Positions 37,017-46,980 are shown, counted from the first letter of the stretch. The stretch: 64,000 nt of DNA from Granulosicoccus sp. (GCA_020627685.1 JAHDGK010000004.1:57567-121566), one strand, 5' to 3'. Program-made: numbers and translations. Notes: generated by a model not told the origin, from the letters alone.

Positions 37017-37381
37017 GCGTCAGGCTCCATGGCTTCTATATCCTTAATCTCGTCTTCTTCAATGGAACCATAGGTTTCATGAATGCGGACGATAAGCGCT
37101 AACGCCACAGCACTAGTAGCAACACCTACCACAATCGCGGTAAGGATAAGGACATGTGGCAAAGGGTTTGAATAGACAAGCTCCTTACCTTCAACAAGGA
37201 TAGGTGCCGTACCCCCTTCTACTTTTCCCATGGTGATATAGAGGTAAAAAATAGAGGTTTGAAACAACCCCAAACCAATCACTTTTTTTACCAGATTGTA
37301 TCGCGCAATCATGATGTACAAACCAGCCATCATCAACACGATCACAACCCAATAACTGTACAAACCTATAAGTTGAGTCAT
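37013..37381 (-). CDS. mnhC: Mrp antiporter subunit C (NuoK-like)
   Basis: A 122-residue, three-helix protein. VKKVIGLGLFQTSIFYLYI and PLPHVLILTAIVVGVATSAV are characteristic of MrpC/NuoK proteins. It overlaps both neighbours by 4 bp. The acidic C-terminal tail is ordinary for the family. Confidence 0.93.
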   Translation of the reverse strand: MTQLIGLYSYWVVIVLMMAGLYIMIARYNLVKKVIGLGLFQTSIFYLYITMGKVEGGTAPILVEGKELVYSNPLPHVLILTAIVVGVATSAVALALIVRIHETYGSIEEDEIKDIEAMEPDA

Positions 37382-37806
37382 CGTTTACTGGCAAAATTGT
37401 AGAAGAGACTGATCATCACAGCGCTCACGGTTACACCAACACCTAGCTCGATAGCGAAAAGCCCCCAGTGCTGACCATGCAAAGGGTCATGCGCCAGAGC
37501 ATCATAGTCGAGTAAGTTGCCTCCTAAGAGCATAGTCACCGCGCCCGTACCGGCGTAAAGCAACACGCCCAAAGACATCATGACGTGTAGCACTCTCGGT
37601 GCGAGTATTTCCCGCGTTCGTTGCAGGCCAAAAATCAGTCCGTATAAAATAAACGCACTGCCAAAAATAACACCGGCCTGAAAACCACCGCCTGGACCGT
37701 AATCGCCGTGGAACTGAACATAAAGTCCAACCATCAGAACAAACGGTACCAAGAGCTTGGTAACAACCTGCAGTACACGGTGGCGTTGTCGTGGGTAGAG
37801 TTTCAC
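37378..37806 (-). CDS. mnhB: Mrp antiporter subunit B
   Basis: About 142 residues if translation begins at a GTG shortly after the end of the previous gene, which has GGAG upstream. An open frame continues further upstream, but the extra residues are unlike MrpB. HGDYGPGGGFQAGVIFGSAF is the MrpB signature (GHxxPGGGFxxG). Four membrane helices are expected. It is needed for a functional antiporter in characterised Mrp systems. Confidence 0.9.
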   Translation of the reverse strand: MKLYPRQRHRVLQVVTKLLVPFVLMVGLYVQFHGDYGPGGGFQAGVIFGSAFILYGLIFGLQRTREILAPRVLHVMMSLGVLLYAGTGAVTMLLGGNLLDYDALAHDPLHGQHWGLFAIELGVGVTVSAVMISLFYNFASKR

Positions 37807-37813
37807 CGGCACC

Positions 37814-38425
37814 TTACTCCTTGTACGCCTGTTGATTATCGGAGGCGCCGCGCGCTGTATCGCCAGGTGCATCTTCTAAAACCTCATCCTCGGGTCTTCT
37901 TCGTTTCAACCCTAGAATACTGAGCACAGCAATACCGGCTGCAAATACCACTAAAGTTTCACCCAAGGTATCGTATCCACGGTAACTTCCTAACACTGAC
38001 GTCACGATATTCGGTGGTCCCACTTCTGAGCCCGATTCCTCAATGAAGCGAACTGCCAATTCAGGATGCGTTTGGGCCGGCGATTCAGCACTACCGTAGT
38101 ACGGCATGTCTAAGGTCCCGTAGATAAGAACCCCGCCTGTTATTACAACAAATACCAACGCCGCCACACTGTCGTGACCTCTCGGCTTTTGTTTATGACT
38201 GGTAAACGACAGAGCGCCCAGAAACAATATGGTTGATATCCCTGACCCAACAGCCGCCTCGGTAAAGGCAACGTCCACCGCATCCATAACGACAAACGCA
38301 CCGGCAGCAACAAGGCTATAGACGCCCAACAAGATAACTGCGCCCAGCAAGTCCCGCAGAACGATAATCCCGATAGCGATAACAACCAGGAAGGTCAGGA
38401 GAACGGCAACGACCAAGGTTTCCAC
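37814..38425 (-). CDS. MrpA C-terminal-like subunit (DUF4040 / MbhD-E type)
   Basis: A 203-residue membrane protein beginning with GTG, overlapping the MnhG stop by one base. The N-terminal three-helix part, with RDLLGAVILLGVYSLVAAGAF and DVAFTEAAVGSGISTILFLG, matches DUF4040. The C-terminal part, PPNIVTSVLGSYRGYDTLGE, matches the extreme C-terminus of MrpA. In classical Mrp both parts are fused to the ND5-like half of MrpA; here they form a free-standing protein. This resembles the split arrangement in hydrogenase-linked Mrp modules. Confidence 0.88.
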   Translation of the reverse strand: METLVVAVLLTFLVVIAIGIIVLRDLLGAVILLGVYSLVAAGAFVVMDAVDVAFTEAAVGSGISTILFLGALSFTSHKQKPRGHDSVAALVFVVITGGVLIYGTLDMPYYGSAESPAQTHPELAVRFIEESGSEVGPPNIVTSVLGSYRGYDTLGETLVVFAAGIAVLSILGLKRRRPEDEVLEDAPGDTARGASDNQQAYKE

Positions 38426-38904
38426 TAGCTCAGCCTCCCTGAATTACGGCGTCCAGCACCCAATTCACCATTAAAAAACTGAGACTCTTTGGCAAACGTT
38501 TCACTGTCTTGCCCGCTCCGGTAATCGGCCGGTCGAGAACGCGCCAACTGCGTGGCTTCCTCAGAAGATTCCAACAATGGTTTACCGCTAGCATCGGTGG
38601 GTACCAGCCCGCTGAGCAATGCCGTTTTGGCCAGCGCATGCGATGCCGTGGGTGCGGTGAAAAGCGTAAAGAACAAAATCAGCACAACTTTAATCGCCGC
38701 CATGGCGCTACCAAACACAAATATGGACTGGATAATCAAGCCTGCCGAAATGAAAAGAGCACCACCGGTATCCGTCAGACTTGCTGCATGCAAACGCGTA
38801 TATAAATCGGGCATCCGAATCACACCGACCGCACCCGAGACAACAAACACGCAGCCTATCAATATCAGAGCCCAGCTCACCAACCAGACAATTGCATCGA
38901 ACAT
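38425..38904 (-). CDS. mnhG: Mrp antiporter subunit G
   Basis: A 159-residue protein with three helices in the first 100 residues. GAVGVIRMPDLYTRLHAASL followed by TDTGGALF is the MrpG/PhaG motif. The remaining third is a polar C-terminal extension longer than in many relatives. It starts directly after the mnhF stop. Confidence 0.92.
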   Translation of the reverse strand: MFDAIVWLVSWALILIGCVFVVSGAVGVIRMPDLYTRLHAASLTDTGGALFISAGLIIQSIFVFGSAMAAIKVVLILFFTLFTAPTASHALAKTALLSGLVPTDASGKPLLESSEEATQLARSRPADYRSGQDSETFAKESQFFNGELGAGRRNSGRLS

Positions 38905-39186
38905 CTAGTAGTCATCCTCTTGATAGGTGGCAGCCGCCGGATCGTCGTATTCGAAGAATTTCAAGACAGCGACGGTCCCTAGGAAATTGATGAGTGCATA
39001 AACCAACGCGATATCCAGGAAGTCAGGCCGTCCGGTCATAAACCCGTAAACGGCAATAAGCATGACCGTTTTCGTACCGAACGAATTAACAGCCAGAAGC
39101 CTGTCAAAAAGAGTGGGCCCCATCAAAGCACGCGTCAGCGTAAGAGCCATCGTGATCAGTACCGCAATAGTTGCTGCGATAAACAT
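38905..39186 (-). CDS. mnhF: Mrp antiporter subunit F
   Basis: A 93-residue, three-helix protein. LTRALMGPTLFDRLLAVNSF and ALVYALINFLGTVAVLKFFE match MrpF/PhaF. It starts at the base following the mnhE stop. The acidic C-terminus (YQEDDY) is unremarkable. Confidence 0.93.
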   Translation of the reverse strand: MFIAATIAVLITMALTLTRALMGPTLFDRLLAVNSFGTKTVMLIAVYGFMTGRPDFLDIALVYALINFLGTVAVLKFFEYDDPAAATYQEDDY

Positions 39187-39690
39187 TTAACGACTCTCCT
39201 CTTGTACCTGGTAGTACGGTTCGACATCCCGCACCCGCGCCGCCATTTCCCCCGCTTCCAATTCCGCCAAGCTGTCCTCATGCAACGCATGCACGAGCAC
39301 ATCATCGCCGGGGGTGAAATTGATTGCTGTCGTGCCGGGAGTCAGCGTGATTGAATTTGCGTAAACGACTCGGCCCAATTCGGTATTGGGGGTGGCACTG
39401 ATCTGTTTAAGCTTTGGCTTGATGTTTAGATCGGGAGACCAAACTCTCTTGGTAACGTCAATGTTACTTAACACTATTTGGTAGAGCAACCAGCGCCAAT
39501 ACATAAGGCTTTGAAAAATACCCTCATAGAATGACTGCCCCCGGTGTTGCAGCAGCCTCATACGGCGAGCAAGAAAAACAACCAAAGCAACAGACAAGAT
39601 TCCGAGAATAAGGAGTTGGGCTTTGAACAGACCAGACAGCAGCAGCCAGAGGCATACCATTGTCACGATAAATCGATAGCTTAGGGTCAT
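39187..39690 (-). CDS. mnhE: Mrp antiporter subunit E
   Basis: A 167-residue protein with two or three N-terminal helices and a soluble tail. VVYANSITLTPGTTAINFTP is the MrpE signature. It is the first gene of the operon, so the promoter should lie in the preceding intergenic region. The order E-F-G-(A C-terminal)-B-C-D-D-x-D differs from the A-to-G order of Bacillus-type mrp. Confidence 0.93.
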   Translation of the reverse strand: MTLSYRFIVTMVCLWLLLSGLFKAQLLILGILSVALVVFLARRMRLLQHRGQSFYEGIFQSLMYWRWLLYQIVLSNIDVTKRVWSPDLNIKPKLKQISATPNTELGRVVYANSITLTPGTTAINFTPGDDVLVHALHEDSLAELEAGEMAARVRDVEPYYQVQEESR

Positions 39691-39981
39691 TTGCAGGATT
39701 GGCGATTATTCTTAGGGAGTGTCAAGGCAATCTAGCGCTTTGTGTTGATCGTTTGAGCAGTATTTTGGAACTAATAACCCGGTTAAAAGTCACAACGCCG
39801 GTGCACTTACGTACGTTGCATTTCCGTTAGTACGGCAACATTCCACGAATGAAACGCCCCTTATTTGATAGACTCCGCAACGGTTTATGTCAAGGAATTG
39901 CGGGTAGCTGTACTCCCAGCCAATCATTTGTACCTTGAGCGTTTCCCGTACCCGTTGACTCACACGAGATTGAACTGAACT
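39691..39981. other. Intergenic region before the Mrp operon and esterase gene
   Basis: Divergent promoter region of about 290 bp. It contains the perfect 8-bp palindrome ACGTACGT at 39809-39816. No gene or other signal is recognised. Confidence 0.4.
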
Positions 39982-41382
39982 TTGGACTACTGTACTAAAA
40001 GTCGCCCTAACTTGATAGCAAAACGTAAGCTCGGCCGCCTGTCGGCTGCTCTTGCAATGACAATGCTAATCGCCGCTTGCGACAGCGACACTCGAACCAC
40101 AACGACCACCACGTCGCCGCAAAGCGATGCAGACTGGTCAATACAGGTTCCCGCCACGCCCGCAACACTAATTGAAGGCGAAGGCACTGCCTCCGTTACC
40201 CTGAGTATCGTCCGAGGCGATTCAGCGGCTCTGCCAATCGCCTTGAGTGCCGCTGGTGCGACAGACGCCGATGAACAAGACCTAAGCTGGCAATTCGATG
40301 ACACGTCAATTGGCGTCAATGAGAGCAACTCTACGTTAACCGTTGAGTTAGCTATCGGCGCGAAACCGTTACTAGGCCACACTCGCACACTCCAAATATC
40401 GGGCAACGATGGAAGTTCCGCACCTGTCGTTGTAGATTGGTCATTTAATGTACAACCCACCGACCGACCCGACGTGTATTTAATTGTCGGCCAAAGTAAC
40501 GCCATGGGTTTCAGCGAGGACAATTCCCGACAAAGCCAACCTGGCCAGCTAGACGCTCCAAACGATCGCATCTTTCAGCTGAACGTGACGGGCAACGACG
40601 AAGAGAATTTCGCCACTGAAGCGGATTTCACCACCAACACCAGTTTGTACAACGTTGGAGATGCATTGACCCCGGCGCTAGACCCACTGCATGTTGGCTA
40701 CAACTCCAACACCAACGACAAAGAAGGCGACCGTATCGGTTTCGGGCTGACCTTCGCCAAACAGGCCCTTGGCAACACAACAGCCGATATCTATCTGGTA
40801 CCTGCCGCCTGGTCTGATACCGGCTTCTGCCGCAGAACAACGAATCGATTTACAGGGATGGGCTGGAACGCTACTGAAAAAACAAACGATGCGCTCGCTG
40901 GAACCTTACTGTACGACCGGGCCGTCGCACGAGCAGATATAACCTTATCGCTAACCAACGGAATTTTACGAGGCATCTTGTGGCATCAAGGCGAAGCAGA
41001 TTCCGATGACCAGGCCTGTGCAGATGTCTATGCCGACAATTTAGCGGAGCTTGCGGCCGCACTACGTACCAACATAGCCGTCGATGCCAGAGGCGCAGCC
41101 GCTCGCGGAAGCAACTCCGATATCCCATTCATTGTTGGAACCATGTCGATGGGCGCAGACGTCCGTGGATCTCAACTGCCTTTCGGCCCCGCAAAACTAG
41201 TCGTCGACGCAGCCCAACGCAACGTTGCGCAATCCATTCCGGTATCAGGATTCGTCAATACCGACGATCTGGTATTGCCCGCCTACCCCTGTGGCGAAGG
41301 CACTTGTGTGCACTTTGGCGCAGCCGCGTTAAGGGAGATGGGAGTTCGCTACTATCGTGAATTGAGCGCTTTACTGCCGTAA
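39982..41382 (+). CDS. SASA-type carbohydrate esterase lipoprotein 1
   Basis: A 466-residue lipoprotein with lipobox LIAACDSD, so outer-membrane anchored. Residues about 45-160 form a beta-sandwich-like domain. The SASA (sialate O-acetylesterase / CE6-like) domain begins PDVYLIVGQSNAMGFSED, with nucleophile Ser172. It continues with GILRGILWHQGEADSDD and ends CVHFGAAALREMG with the probable catalytic His. Such enzymes remove acetyl groups from xylan or sialic acids; with a GH10 xylanase in the window, acetylxylan is the more likely substrate. No ATG precedes the signal peptide, so the start is a TTG, either this one or another 30 bp later. Confidence 0.82.
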   Translation: MDYCTKSRPNLIAKRKLGRLSAALAMTMLIAACDSDTRTTTTTTSPQSDADWSIQVPATPATLIEGEGTASVTLSIVRGDSAALPIALSAAGATDADEQDLSWQFDDTSIGVNESNSTLTVELAIGAKPLLGHTRTLQISGNDGSSAPVVVDWSFNVQPTDRPDVYLIVGQSNAMGFSEDNSRQSQPGQLDAPNDRIFQLNVTGNDEENFATEADFTTNTSLYNVGDALTPALDPLHVGYNSNTNDKEGDRIGFGLTFAKQALGNTTADIYLVPAAWSDTGFCRRTTNRFTGMGWNATEKTNDALAGTLLYDRAVARADITLSLTNGILRGILWHQGEADSDDQACADVYADNLAELAAALRTNIAVDARGAAARGSNSDIPFIVGTMSMGADVRGSQLPFGPAKLVVDAAQRNVAQSIPVSGFVNTDDLVLPAYPCGEGTCVHFGAAALREMGVRYYRELSALLP

Positions 41383-41531
41383 CGCGAGCAAGATGTTTAA
41401 TGCGGCTTGTTTGCTACGGGTTATTCACTAAAATCAATCACATGGTTGCCATCTAACCCGTTTCTTCAAGATTACTGCGTCCCAAACGGTCATCGTGGCA
41501 TATAGGCTTGCTGTTTGCTTAATTTTGTCCC

Positions 41532-42902
41532 ATGAATATCCCAAACATCTCTAGGGTGAGCTCTCGGGCGGCATTGTGCTGCGCCCTGTTCACGTTCTTA
41601 GCGGCTCTCACTGCGTGCTCCTCTGGCGGTTCAAGCGGAGGACCAAGCGGAGATTTTGAAATTCAGGCGCTTCCTGAGAGTCTTGCGCTTACCGAAGGCA
41701 ACAGCGCGGGAATCAACCTCCCCATAGAGATTGTGCGACGCAACAATCACAGCGCCCCCATTTCTCTGAGCATTGAGGGAGCTACACCGGCCGACGATGC
41801 TTTCATCACGGCATCATTTAACCGACAAAGCTTAGAGGCTGGGATCAATACAGCACAAGCTGTCGTTCGTCTGGCGATCGCAGATCTCCCAATCATGCCG
41901 CAGCAGCGCAACCTCACGTTAACCGCTAGTGACGGAACGGCAGAACACGTGGTCACATTCCAAGTTGACGTAACCCCCGTTGATGCTCCGGATATCTACT
42001 TATTGGTCGGCCAAAGTAATATGGTTGGCTTTAGTGGCGACGGTACACGAAACGCAACTTTGGGCGGTCCGGATGCAACCAATCCGAGAATACGGCAGCT
42101 GAACGCCACACCTAATGATCAATTTTCAATCTTTGTCGGCGAAGGCGATTTCACGTCCATCGCCAGAAACGTATCAACACCCTCTATTATCCTCGCAGAA
42201 GATCCGCTGCATGTACCACTTGACCCTAGCAGCACTAGCGGTAAGTCTGAAGACTATATCGGCCTGGGCCTAACCTTCGCGAAACAAGCGCTGGCGAACA
42301 CGACTCGGGACATAATTTTAGTTCCCGCGGCTTGGTCAGGCTCTGCTTTTTGCGCAAATGATCAAGGCCCACCGGGACAATGGAATGCACAAGACACTGA
42401 TAATCCTGCCTTGGGCAATACCTGGCTGTTTGATCGTGCTGTCACCCGCGCTAACTACGCTTTGCAAACCACCGGTGGAATATTGCGAGGCATCTTATGG
42501 CATCAGGGTGAATCCGATGCAAACGATGCATGCGCTCCATCGTATGCAGCCAACCTAGAAAGACTGGCACAAGAGCTTCGACAAAACATCGTAGCCGACG
42601 CACGCGGCGGGGAACTAAGACGAAACGATAGCAACATACCTTTCGTGATTGGAACCATGTCACGCGGTATCGACGACAGAGGCGATCTCTCTGTATTTTC
42701 TCAGCCAAAACAACAGGTAGATTTAGCCCATAGAAATCTTCCTAATATTTTGAATGCCGTTGCTTTATCGAACCATGATGATTTAACACCCGCGAATGGG
42801 TTTGCGTGTGGCAACACAACGTGTGTTCACTTCGGTGCCGATGCACTAAGAGAGATGGGCAGACGTTATTATGCAGCTCTGCAAAGAGCATTGGCTCAGT
42901 AG
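41532..42902 (+). CDS. SASA-type carbohydrate esterase lipoprotein 2
   Basis: A 456-residue paralogue of the previous gene, in tandem with 149 bp between. The signal peptide ends in AALTACSSGGSSGG. A similar beta domain is followed by the SASA domain: PDIYLLVGQSNMVGFSGDG (nucleophile Ser162), GGILRGILWHQGESDAND and TCVHFGADALREMGRRYY. Domain order and many motif residues are shared with copy 1, so a tandem duplication is clear. Divergence is considerable, suggesting different substrates or positions of acetylation. Confidence 0.85.
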   Translation: MNIPNISRVSSRAALCCALFTFLAALTACSSGGSSGGPSGDFEIQALPESLALTEGNSAGINLPIEIVRRNNHSAPISLSIEGATPADDAFITASFNRQSLEAGINTAQAVVRLAIADLPIMPQQRNLTLTASDGTAEHVVTFQVDVTPVDAPDIYLLVGQSNMVGFSGDGTRNATLGGPDATNPRIRQLNATPNDQFSIFVGEGDFTSIARNVSTPSIILAEDPLHVPLDPSSTSGKSEDYIGLGLTFAKQALANTTRDIILVPAAWSGSAFCANDQGPPGQWNAQDTDNPALGNTWLFDRAVTRANYALQTTGGILRGILWHQGESDANDACAPSYAANLERLAQELRQNIVADARGGELRRNDSNIPFVIGTMSRGIDDRGDLSVFSQPKQQVDLAHRNLPNILNAVALSNHDDLTPANGFACGNTTCVHFGADALREMGRRYYAALQRALAQ

Positions 42903-42999
42903 TTGATGTTAACTGGCGCATTTTGCTTAGAGCTACTCAGCTACGCGCCTAGCAGTGTTATAAATAACAATATAAAAACAACGTAGATAATCGTACTTC

Positions 43000-44001
43000 A
43001 TGAGACTGCACGCACTGCAATACCTTCGCGCCATAGCGGCGCTGGCTGTCGTTTACAGCCATGCAGTCACGCAAGTTGATGCCTATGAGCCTTTGCTCAA
43101 ACATGCGGGTAGTTTCGGTGTAGATATATTCTTCGTGATTTCCGGCTTCATCATGATTTATATCGCCAAACCGGGAAACACCTTTGGCAAGTTCATGATT
43201 AATCGTGCGCGACGAGTCATCCCTTTATATTGGTTTTTCACGCTATTAATGGCAGTGATTCTCTTACTGCTCCCAAGCGTCTTCAAAGCGACCCGATTCG
43301 ATTTAGAAGCCCTACTGCTAAGCTTAGCGTTCATTCCACATTGGAGTATGGTCACCGCTACAGAAGCGTGGCCAATCGTTGCACCCGGCTGGTCGTTGAA
43401 TTTTGAAATGTATTTTTATTTCATATTCGCGTTGTCATTATTCTTCATTGAAAAATACCGCATAGCATTTATTACATTTGTTATTACCGGCGTCTTTCTA
43501 CTCGCAACGTTTATGGATACCGGCGAGTCTCCCATTACACACTTCTTTGCCAAATCGATGGTCTTTGAATTCGTGTTTGGAATGGTACTGGCCTATGCTT
43601 GGAAAAAAGGCTTTCGACTATCCTCCGGTGTTGCCTGGGTGCTGTTAATAGTGGGTACGGTCATGCTGTTTCTGCACCTGCCCGTCCCCCGAATTATTGA
43701 GTACGGTATTCCCTCTTTACTCATTGTGACCGCGTGCTTATACATTAATGTGGGTGAATCACGCTTTGGCGTTTTGCTTGGAGACGCGTCCTACGCGTTA
43801 TACCTTTGTCATATTTTTGTTCTGGGACTACTGCGTAAGGTACTCCCGCCTTTTCTAGGCGAAGGTCAGAGCGCAGCTATTCTATTCGTCGTCATCTCAA
43901 TCATTGTCTGCACAATCGCAAGCTTGTTCGTACATCACTATATCGACAACTGGTTGTTGCGTGAAGAACGGCTCCCAAAACGCTTCAGAAGTAAATCGTG
44001 A
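43000..44001 (+). CDS. Acyltransferase family 3 (OafA/YrhL-like) membrane protein
   Basis: A 333-residue protein of about ten helices. LQYLRAIAALAVVYSHAV carries the catalytic-type His, followed by FGVDIFFVISGFIMIYI. INRARRVIPLYWFFTLL and PGWSLNFEMYFYFIFALSLF complete the family pattern. It should O-acylate a sugar, most likely in exopolysaccharide or lipopolysaccharide. Placement behind two deacetylases is suggestive, but this membrane enzyme acts in the opposite direction. Confidence 0.9.
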   Translation: MRLHALQYLRAIAALAVVYSHAVTQVDAYEPLLKHAGSFGVDIFFVISGFIMIYIAKPGNTFGKFMINRARRVIPLYWFFTLLMAVILLLLPSVFKATRFDLEALLLSLAFIPHWSMVTATEAWPIVAPGWSLNFEMYFYFIFALSLFFIEKYRIAFITFVITGVFLLATFMDTGESPITHFFAKSMVFEFVFGMVLAYAWKKGFRLSSGVAWVLLIVGTVMLFLHLPVPRIIEYGIPSLLIVTACLYINVGESRFGVLLGDASYALYLCHIFVLGLLRKVLPPFLGEGQSAAILFVVISIIVCTIASLFVHHYIDNWLLREERLPKRFRSKS

Positions 44002-44060
44002 ACCCAAAAGCGTGAAAACCATCTCGGCATCGCGCTTTCGGCAAGCGATACCATGCTCAA

Positions 44061-44360
44061 ATGACTAGCGTTAAATCAGTCCGAGAATTTCGTAAAATTG
44101 TAAAGCTCAGTGAGCAACACAGTCTTACTGTGTCTGGCTCACATACCGAAACCCGTGGCAATACGGTATACGAAACGCAGTGGCTCGACGAAAAGAACGA
44201 AGACGATATCGTTGTTGCCAGATTTCGCCAATGGACGAATCAATCCACCCAACCACCCTATCGTAAGCAAATGGGCTGGGAGAGATTCTCTGCCAAAGGG
44301 GCGTTACTCGATCGAGAAATTCGCTATTCCAAGCGAGACAGCAACGAGTGGCTGCACTGA
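44061..44360 (+). CDS. Small hypothetical protein
   Basis: A 99-residue basic, soluble protein with alternating strands (SLTVSGSHTETRGNTVYETQ; VVARFRQWTN). There is no signal peptide or helix. I do not recognise it. It ends 4 bp before the convergent recQ stop. Confidence 0.5.
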   Translation: MTSVKSVREFRKIVKLSEQHSLTVSGSHTETRGNTVYETQWLDEKNEDDIVVARFRQWTNQSTQPPYRKQMGWERFSAKGALLDREIRYSKRDSNEWLH

Positions 44361-44364
44361 ATAC

Positions 44365-46191
44365 TTACGCGTAGTCTCTTATTACGTCTAAAAACTCTTC
44401 GCCGTATTGCTCAAGCTTATGCTGGCCAACACCTGAGACCATCGCCATCTCGTTCTCGTTTCGGGGCTTAATAGCAATCATATCGGCCAACGTACTGTCG
44501 TTAAATACAACATAGGCCGGTACGCCTGCCAAATCACTGAGCTGCTTTCGCAAACTACGCAACGCTTCCCACAACGGTTGATCCTGTTCGGATATGGATG
44601 CAGACGCTTTTGAGCGACCACCGCTTTTACTGCGTTTGGCTTCACCCTTTGGAAGTTGTCGCAAATACAAAGGCTGCTCGCCACGCAAAAGCGGCCGAGC
44701 CTCTTCGGTTAACTGTACCGAACCATGCCCGTCTACATCGACCGACAACAAGCCCTTTGCTATGAGTTGTCTATAGAGATTTCTCCATTCATTGGATGTC
44801 AGCTCCATGCCGATTCCAAACGTGGATTGTTGATCATGGCCAAAACGCTGAATCCGCTCGGAGTGTTTCCCCAACAGTACATCGACCAGGTAGCTGACAC
44901 CGAAGCGTTGGCCAGTTCGATAAACACACGACAGCGCTTTTCTGGCAGCGTCCGTTGCATCCCACGTTTGCGGTGGGTTTATACAATTGTCACAGTTTCC
45001 ACAAGGAGACACTAAGGTGTCGCCGAAATAGCTGAGCAATGCCTGTCTCCGACAGCCAGTTAGCTCGGCAAGACCAAGCATGGAGTCCAGTTTGTGATTC
45101 TCAACGCGCTTGTGTTTTTCATCCGCATCGGATTGAGCCATCATGGAACGTAAGTTAATGACATCTTGCAGTCCGTACGCCATCCAAGCATTGGACTCAA
45201 GACCATCACGCCCCGCTCGGCCGGTTTCCTGATAATACGCCTCAATACTTTTAGGCAAATTTAAATGCGCGACAAAACGTACATCGGGCTTATCGATTCC
45301 CATGCCGAATGCAATGGTTGCAACGACGATAAGACCGTCTTCGCGCAAAAATCTTTTTTGGTTGTGTTCTCTTTCATCAGCTGGAAGCCCTGCATGATAA
45401 GGAACAGCCACCCGCCCCTGTTTGTTTAGCCATTCAGCGGTTTGCTCTACTTTTTTCCGGGATAAGCAATACACAATACCGGCATCGTCAACATGATGAT
45501 TATCGAGGAAGTTCAACAACGCATCGCGTGGGTTCTGAGGTTCTCCGATGGTGTATTTGATATTCGGGCGATCAAAGCTACTGACAAATTTTGCAGCCTT
45601 TTGAAGGCGTAAATTATTTGCGATCTCATCGCGGGTTCTTTCATCTGCTGTTGCTGTTAGAGCAATTCGCGGAACGTCTGGAAATCGTTCTGCAAGCAAG
45701 GACAAGCCCATGTACTCTTTTCGAAAATCATGCCCCCATTGAGAAACGCAATGGGCTTCATCTATGGCAAAGAGCGCTATTTGTGCGCGATCAAGCAGCG
45801 CCAACATGCCGGGCATCAGTAGTCGCTCCGGTGCGACGTACAACATGTCTATATCACCGGATAGCAAAGCGTTTTCTGTGTAGTTTATTTCTCGTGCGTC
45901 CATGGACGAGTTGATAAACGCAGCATTCAAGTTCAAGGACTGTAATGCGTCTACTTGATCCTGCATTAGGGCGATTAACGGGGAGACAATGATGCCTGTA
46001 CCACGGCGCACTAACGCTGGTATTTGGTAACACAGCGATTTACCACCACCGGTGGGCATGAGTACCAGAGCATCATTGCCCTGAATAACTGTCTCCACAA
46101 TCTCGCGCTGCTGACCCCGAAATTCATCGTAGCCATAGATTGTCTGGAGAATATCCAGCGCGTCAGCTGTTTCTGCTTCCAAAACCGTCAT
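44365..46191 (-). CDS. recQ: ATP-dependent DNA helicase RecQ
   Basis: A 608-residue 3'-to-5' helicase for recombination and fork repair. The Walker A motif is MPTGGGKS (Lys51), motif II is [15 protein letters not shown], and motif VI is [10 protein letters not shown]. The RQC zinc site is [20 protein letters not shown] plus CDNC. The HRDC domain occupies the C-terminus ([18 protein letters not shown]). Architecture and length are those of E. coli RecQ. Confidence 0.97.
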   Translation of the reverse strand: MTVLEAETADALDILQTIYGYDEFRGQQREIVETVIQGNDALVLMPTGGGKSLCYQIPALVRRGTGIIVSPLIALMQDQVDALQSLNLNAAFINSSMDAREINYTENALLSGDIDMLYVAPERLLMPGMLALLDRAQIALFAIDEAHCVSQWGHDFRKEYMGLSLLAERFPDVPRIALTATADERTRDEIANNLRLQKAAKFVSSFDRPNIKYTIGEPQNPRDALLNFLDNHHVDDAGIVYCLSRKKVEQTAEWLNKQGRVAVPYHAGLPADEREHNQKRFLREDGLIVVATIAFGMGIDKPDVRFVAHLNLPKSIEAYYQETGRAGRDGLESNAWMAYGLQDVINLRSMMAQSDADEKHKRVENHKLDSMLGLAELTGCRRQALLSYFGDTLVSPCGNCDNCINPPQTWDATDAARKALSCVYRTGQRFGVSYLVDVLLGKHSERIQRFGHDQQSTFGIGMELTSNEWRNLYRQLIAKGLLSVDVDGHGSVQLTEEARPLLRGEQPLYLRQLPKGEAKRSKSGGRSKASASISEQDQPLWEALRSLRKQLSDLAGVPAYVVFNDSTLADMIAIKPRNENEMAMVSGVGQHKLEQYGEEFLDVIRDYA

Positions 46192-46212
46192 TTTTCGCCT
46201 CCGTGCGAAGAA

Positions 46213-46980
46213 TTAAGCGGCAGAGTAGTCACGCCGCCATGCGTTGTACTGATCTACGATGGCCATCATGGCATCCTCATCGTACTCACGCAAGCCGCTT
46301 AGAAGCATGTTTTTTTCGCCCGTGCCTATTTGTTGGCCATCAAATTCGATAGTGAATGAAAGCCGGACACTGCCCTTTCTACCATCAGCCACTATCTTAT
46401 GATCTGCTGATTGCAAGCTCAGTTTGTTGTCTACAGGGGCTGCAAGAGTTCCCGCTACCGCTGAGTCGCCTGCTTGAAACAAAGCGTTGACGCCCGGGTT
46501 AAATGTGATGGTCATGTCTTTGTAAATGACCAGTGGTCGGGCCGGGTTGATCATGACCTCAGCATCGCGCATTAAGGGGACAAGAATTCCCGGGAAGGTT
46601 TGACCGGAGAATTTAACGTATTCGCTGCATAAGGCCGCGATAAATGCAGAGTCTTGATAACGTCGGCCGGACTGGGCTACTTGCAATAATGGCTTTCCCG
46701 CATCATCCACGACATTTAAATCGTTGCCAGCCTCCTGCGGCAGAATCATCCGCGTGTCACCACCAAGCATGCCTGCAAATTCAACTTTGGTGTTTTCGGC
46801 AACGCCATAGCGATTCAGAACAACCGAGAACAATAGATCTCCGGGCACACAGAAACGTTTGCTGCCTGGATCGTGAATAGGATTAAAATCGCCCGCAACC
46901 TCCTTGGCGAAACGACTGGCCTGAGTCTCCTCGAAAAAAACAGCATCACCGTCTTGTTTAAAAAACTCAGATATTTCCAT
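46213..46980 (-). CDS. DUF3581 family protein
   Basis: About 255 residues from the ATG giving MEISEFFKQDGDAVFFEETQ; a longer frame adds 14 unlikely residues. RFAKEVAGDFNPIHDPGSKR and FCVPGDLLFSVVL are strongly reminiscent of DUF3581, a gammaproteobacterial family with a hotdog/dehydratase-like first half. The FNPIHD motif resembles hydratase active-site segments, but no reaction is known. It starts 21 bp after... upstream of recQ on the same strand and may be co-transcribed with it. Confidence 0.78.
   Translation of the reverse strand: MEISEFFKQDGDAVFFEETQASRFAKEVAGDFNPIHDPGSKRFCVPGDLLFSVVLNRYGVAENTKVEFAGMLGGDTRMILPQEAGNDLNVVDDAGKPLLQVAQSGRRYQDSAFIAALCSEYVKFSGQTFPGILVPLMRDAEVMINPARPLVIYKDMTITFNPGVNALFQAGDSAVAGTLAAPVDNKLSLQSADHKIVADGRKGSVRLSFTIEFDGQQIGTGEKNMLLSGLREYDEDAMMAIVDQYNAWRRDYSAA

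Noticed and set aside
37807..37872. Longer N-terminus for MnhB reaching into the upstream gene
   Set aside because: The extra residues are unlike MrpB proteins, and a GTG with GGAG upstream fits just after the previous stop.
39987..40571. 194-codon open frame antisense to the first SASA esterase
   Set aside because: No recognisable motif or ribosome site, and the plus-strand gene has a signal peptide and catalytic motifs.
44007..44038. AAAGCG/CGCTTT inverted repeat after the acyltransferase gene
   Set aside because: Only six base pairs with a 20-base loop and no T-run; not convincing as a terminator.
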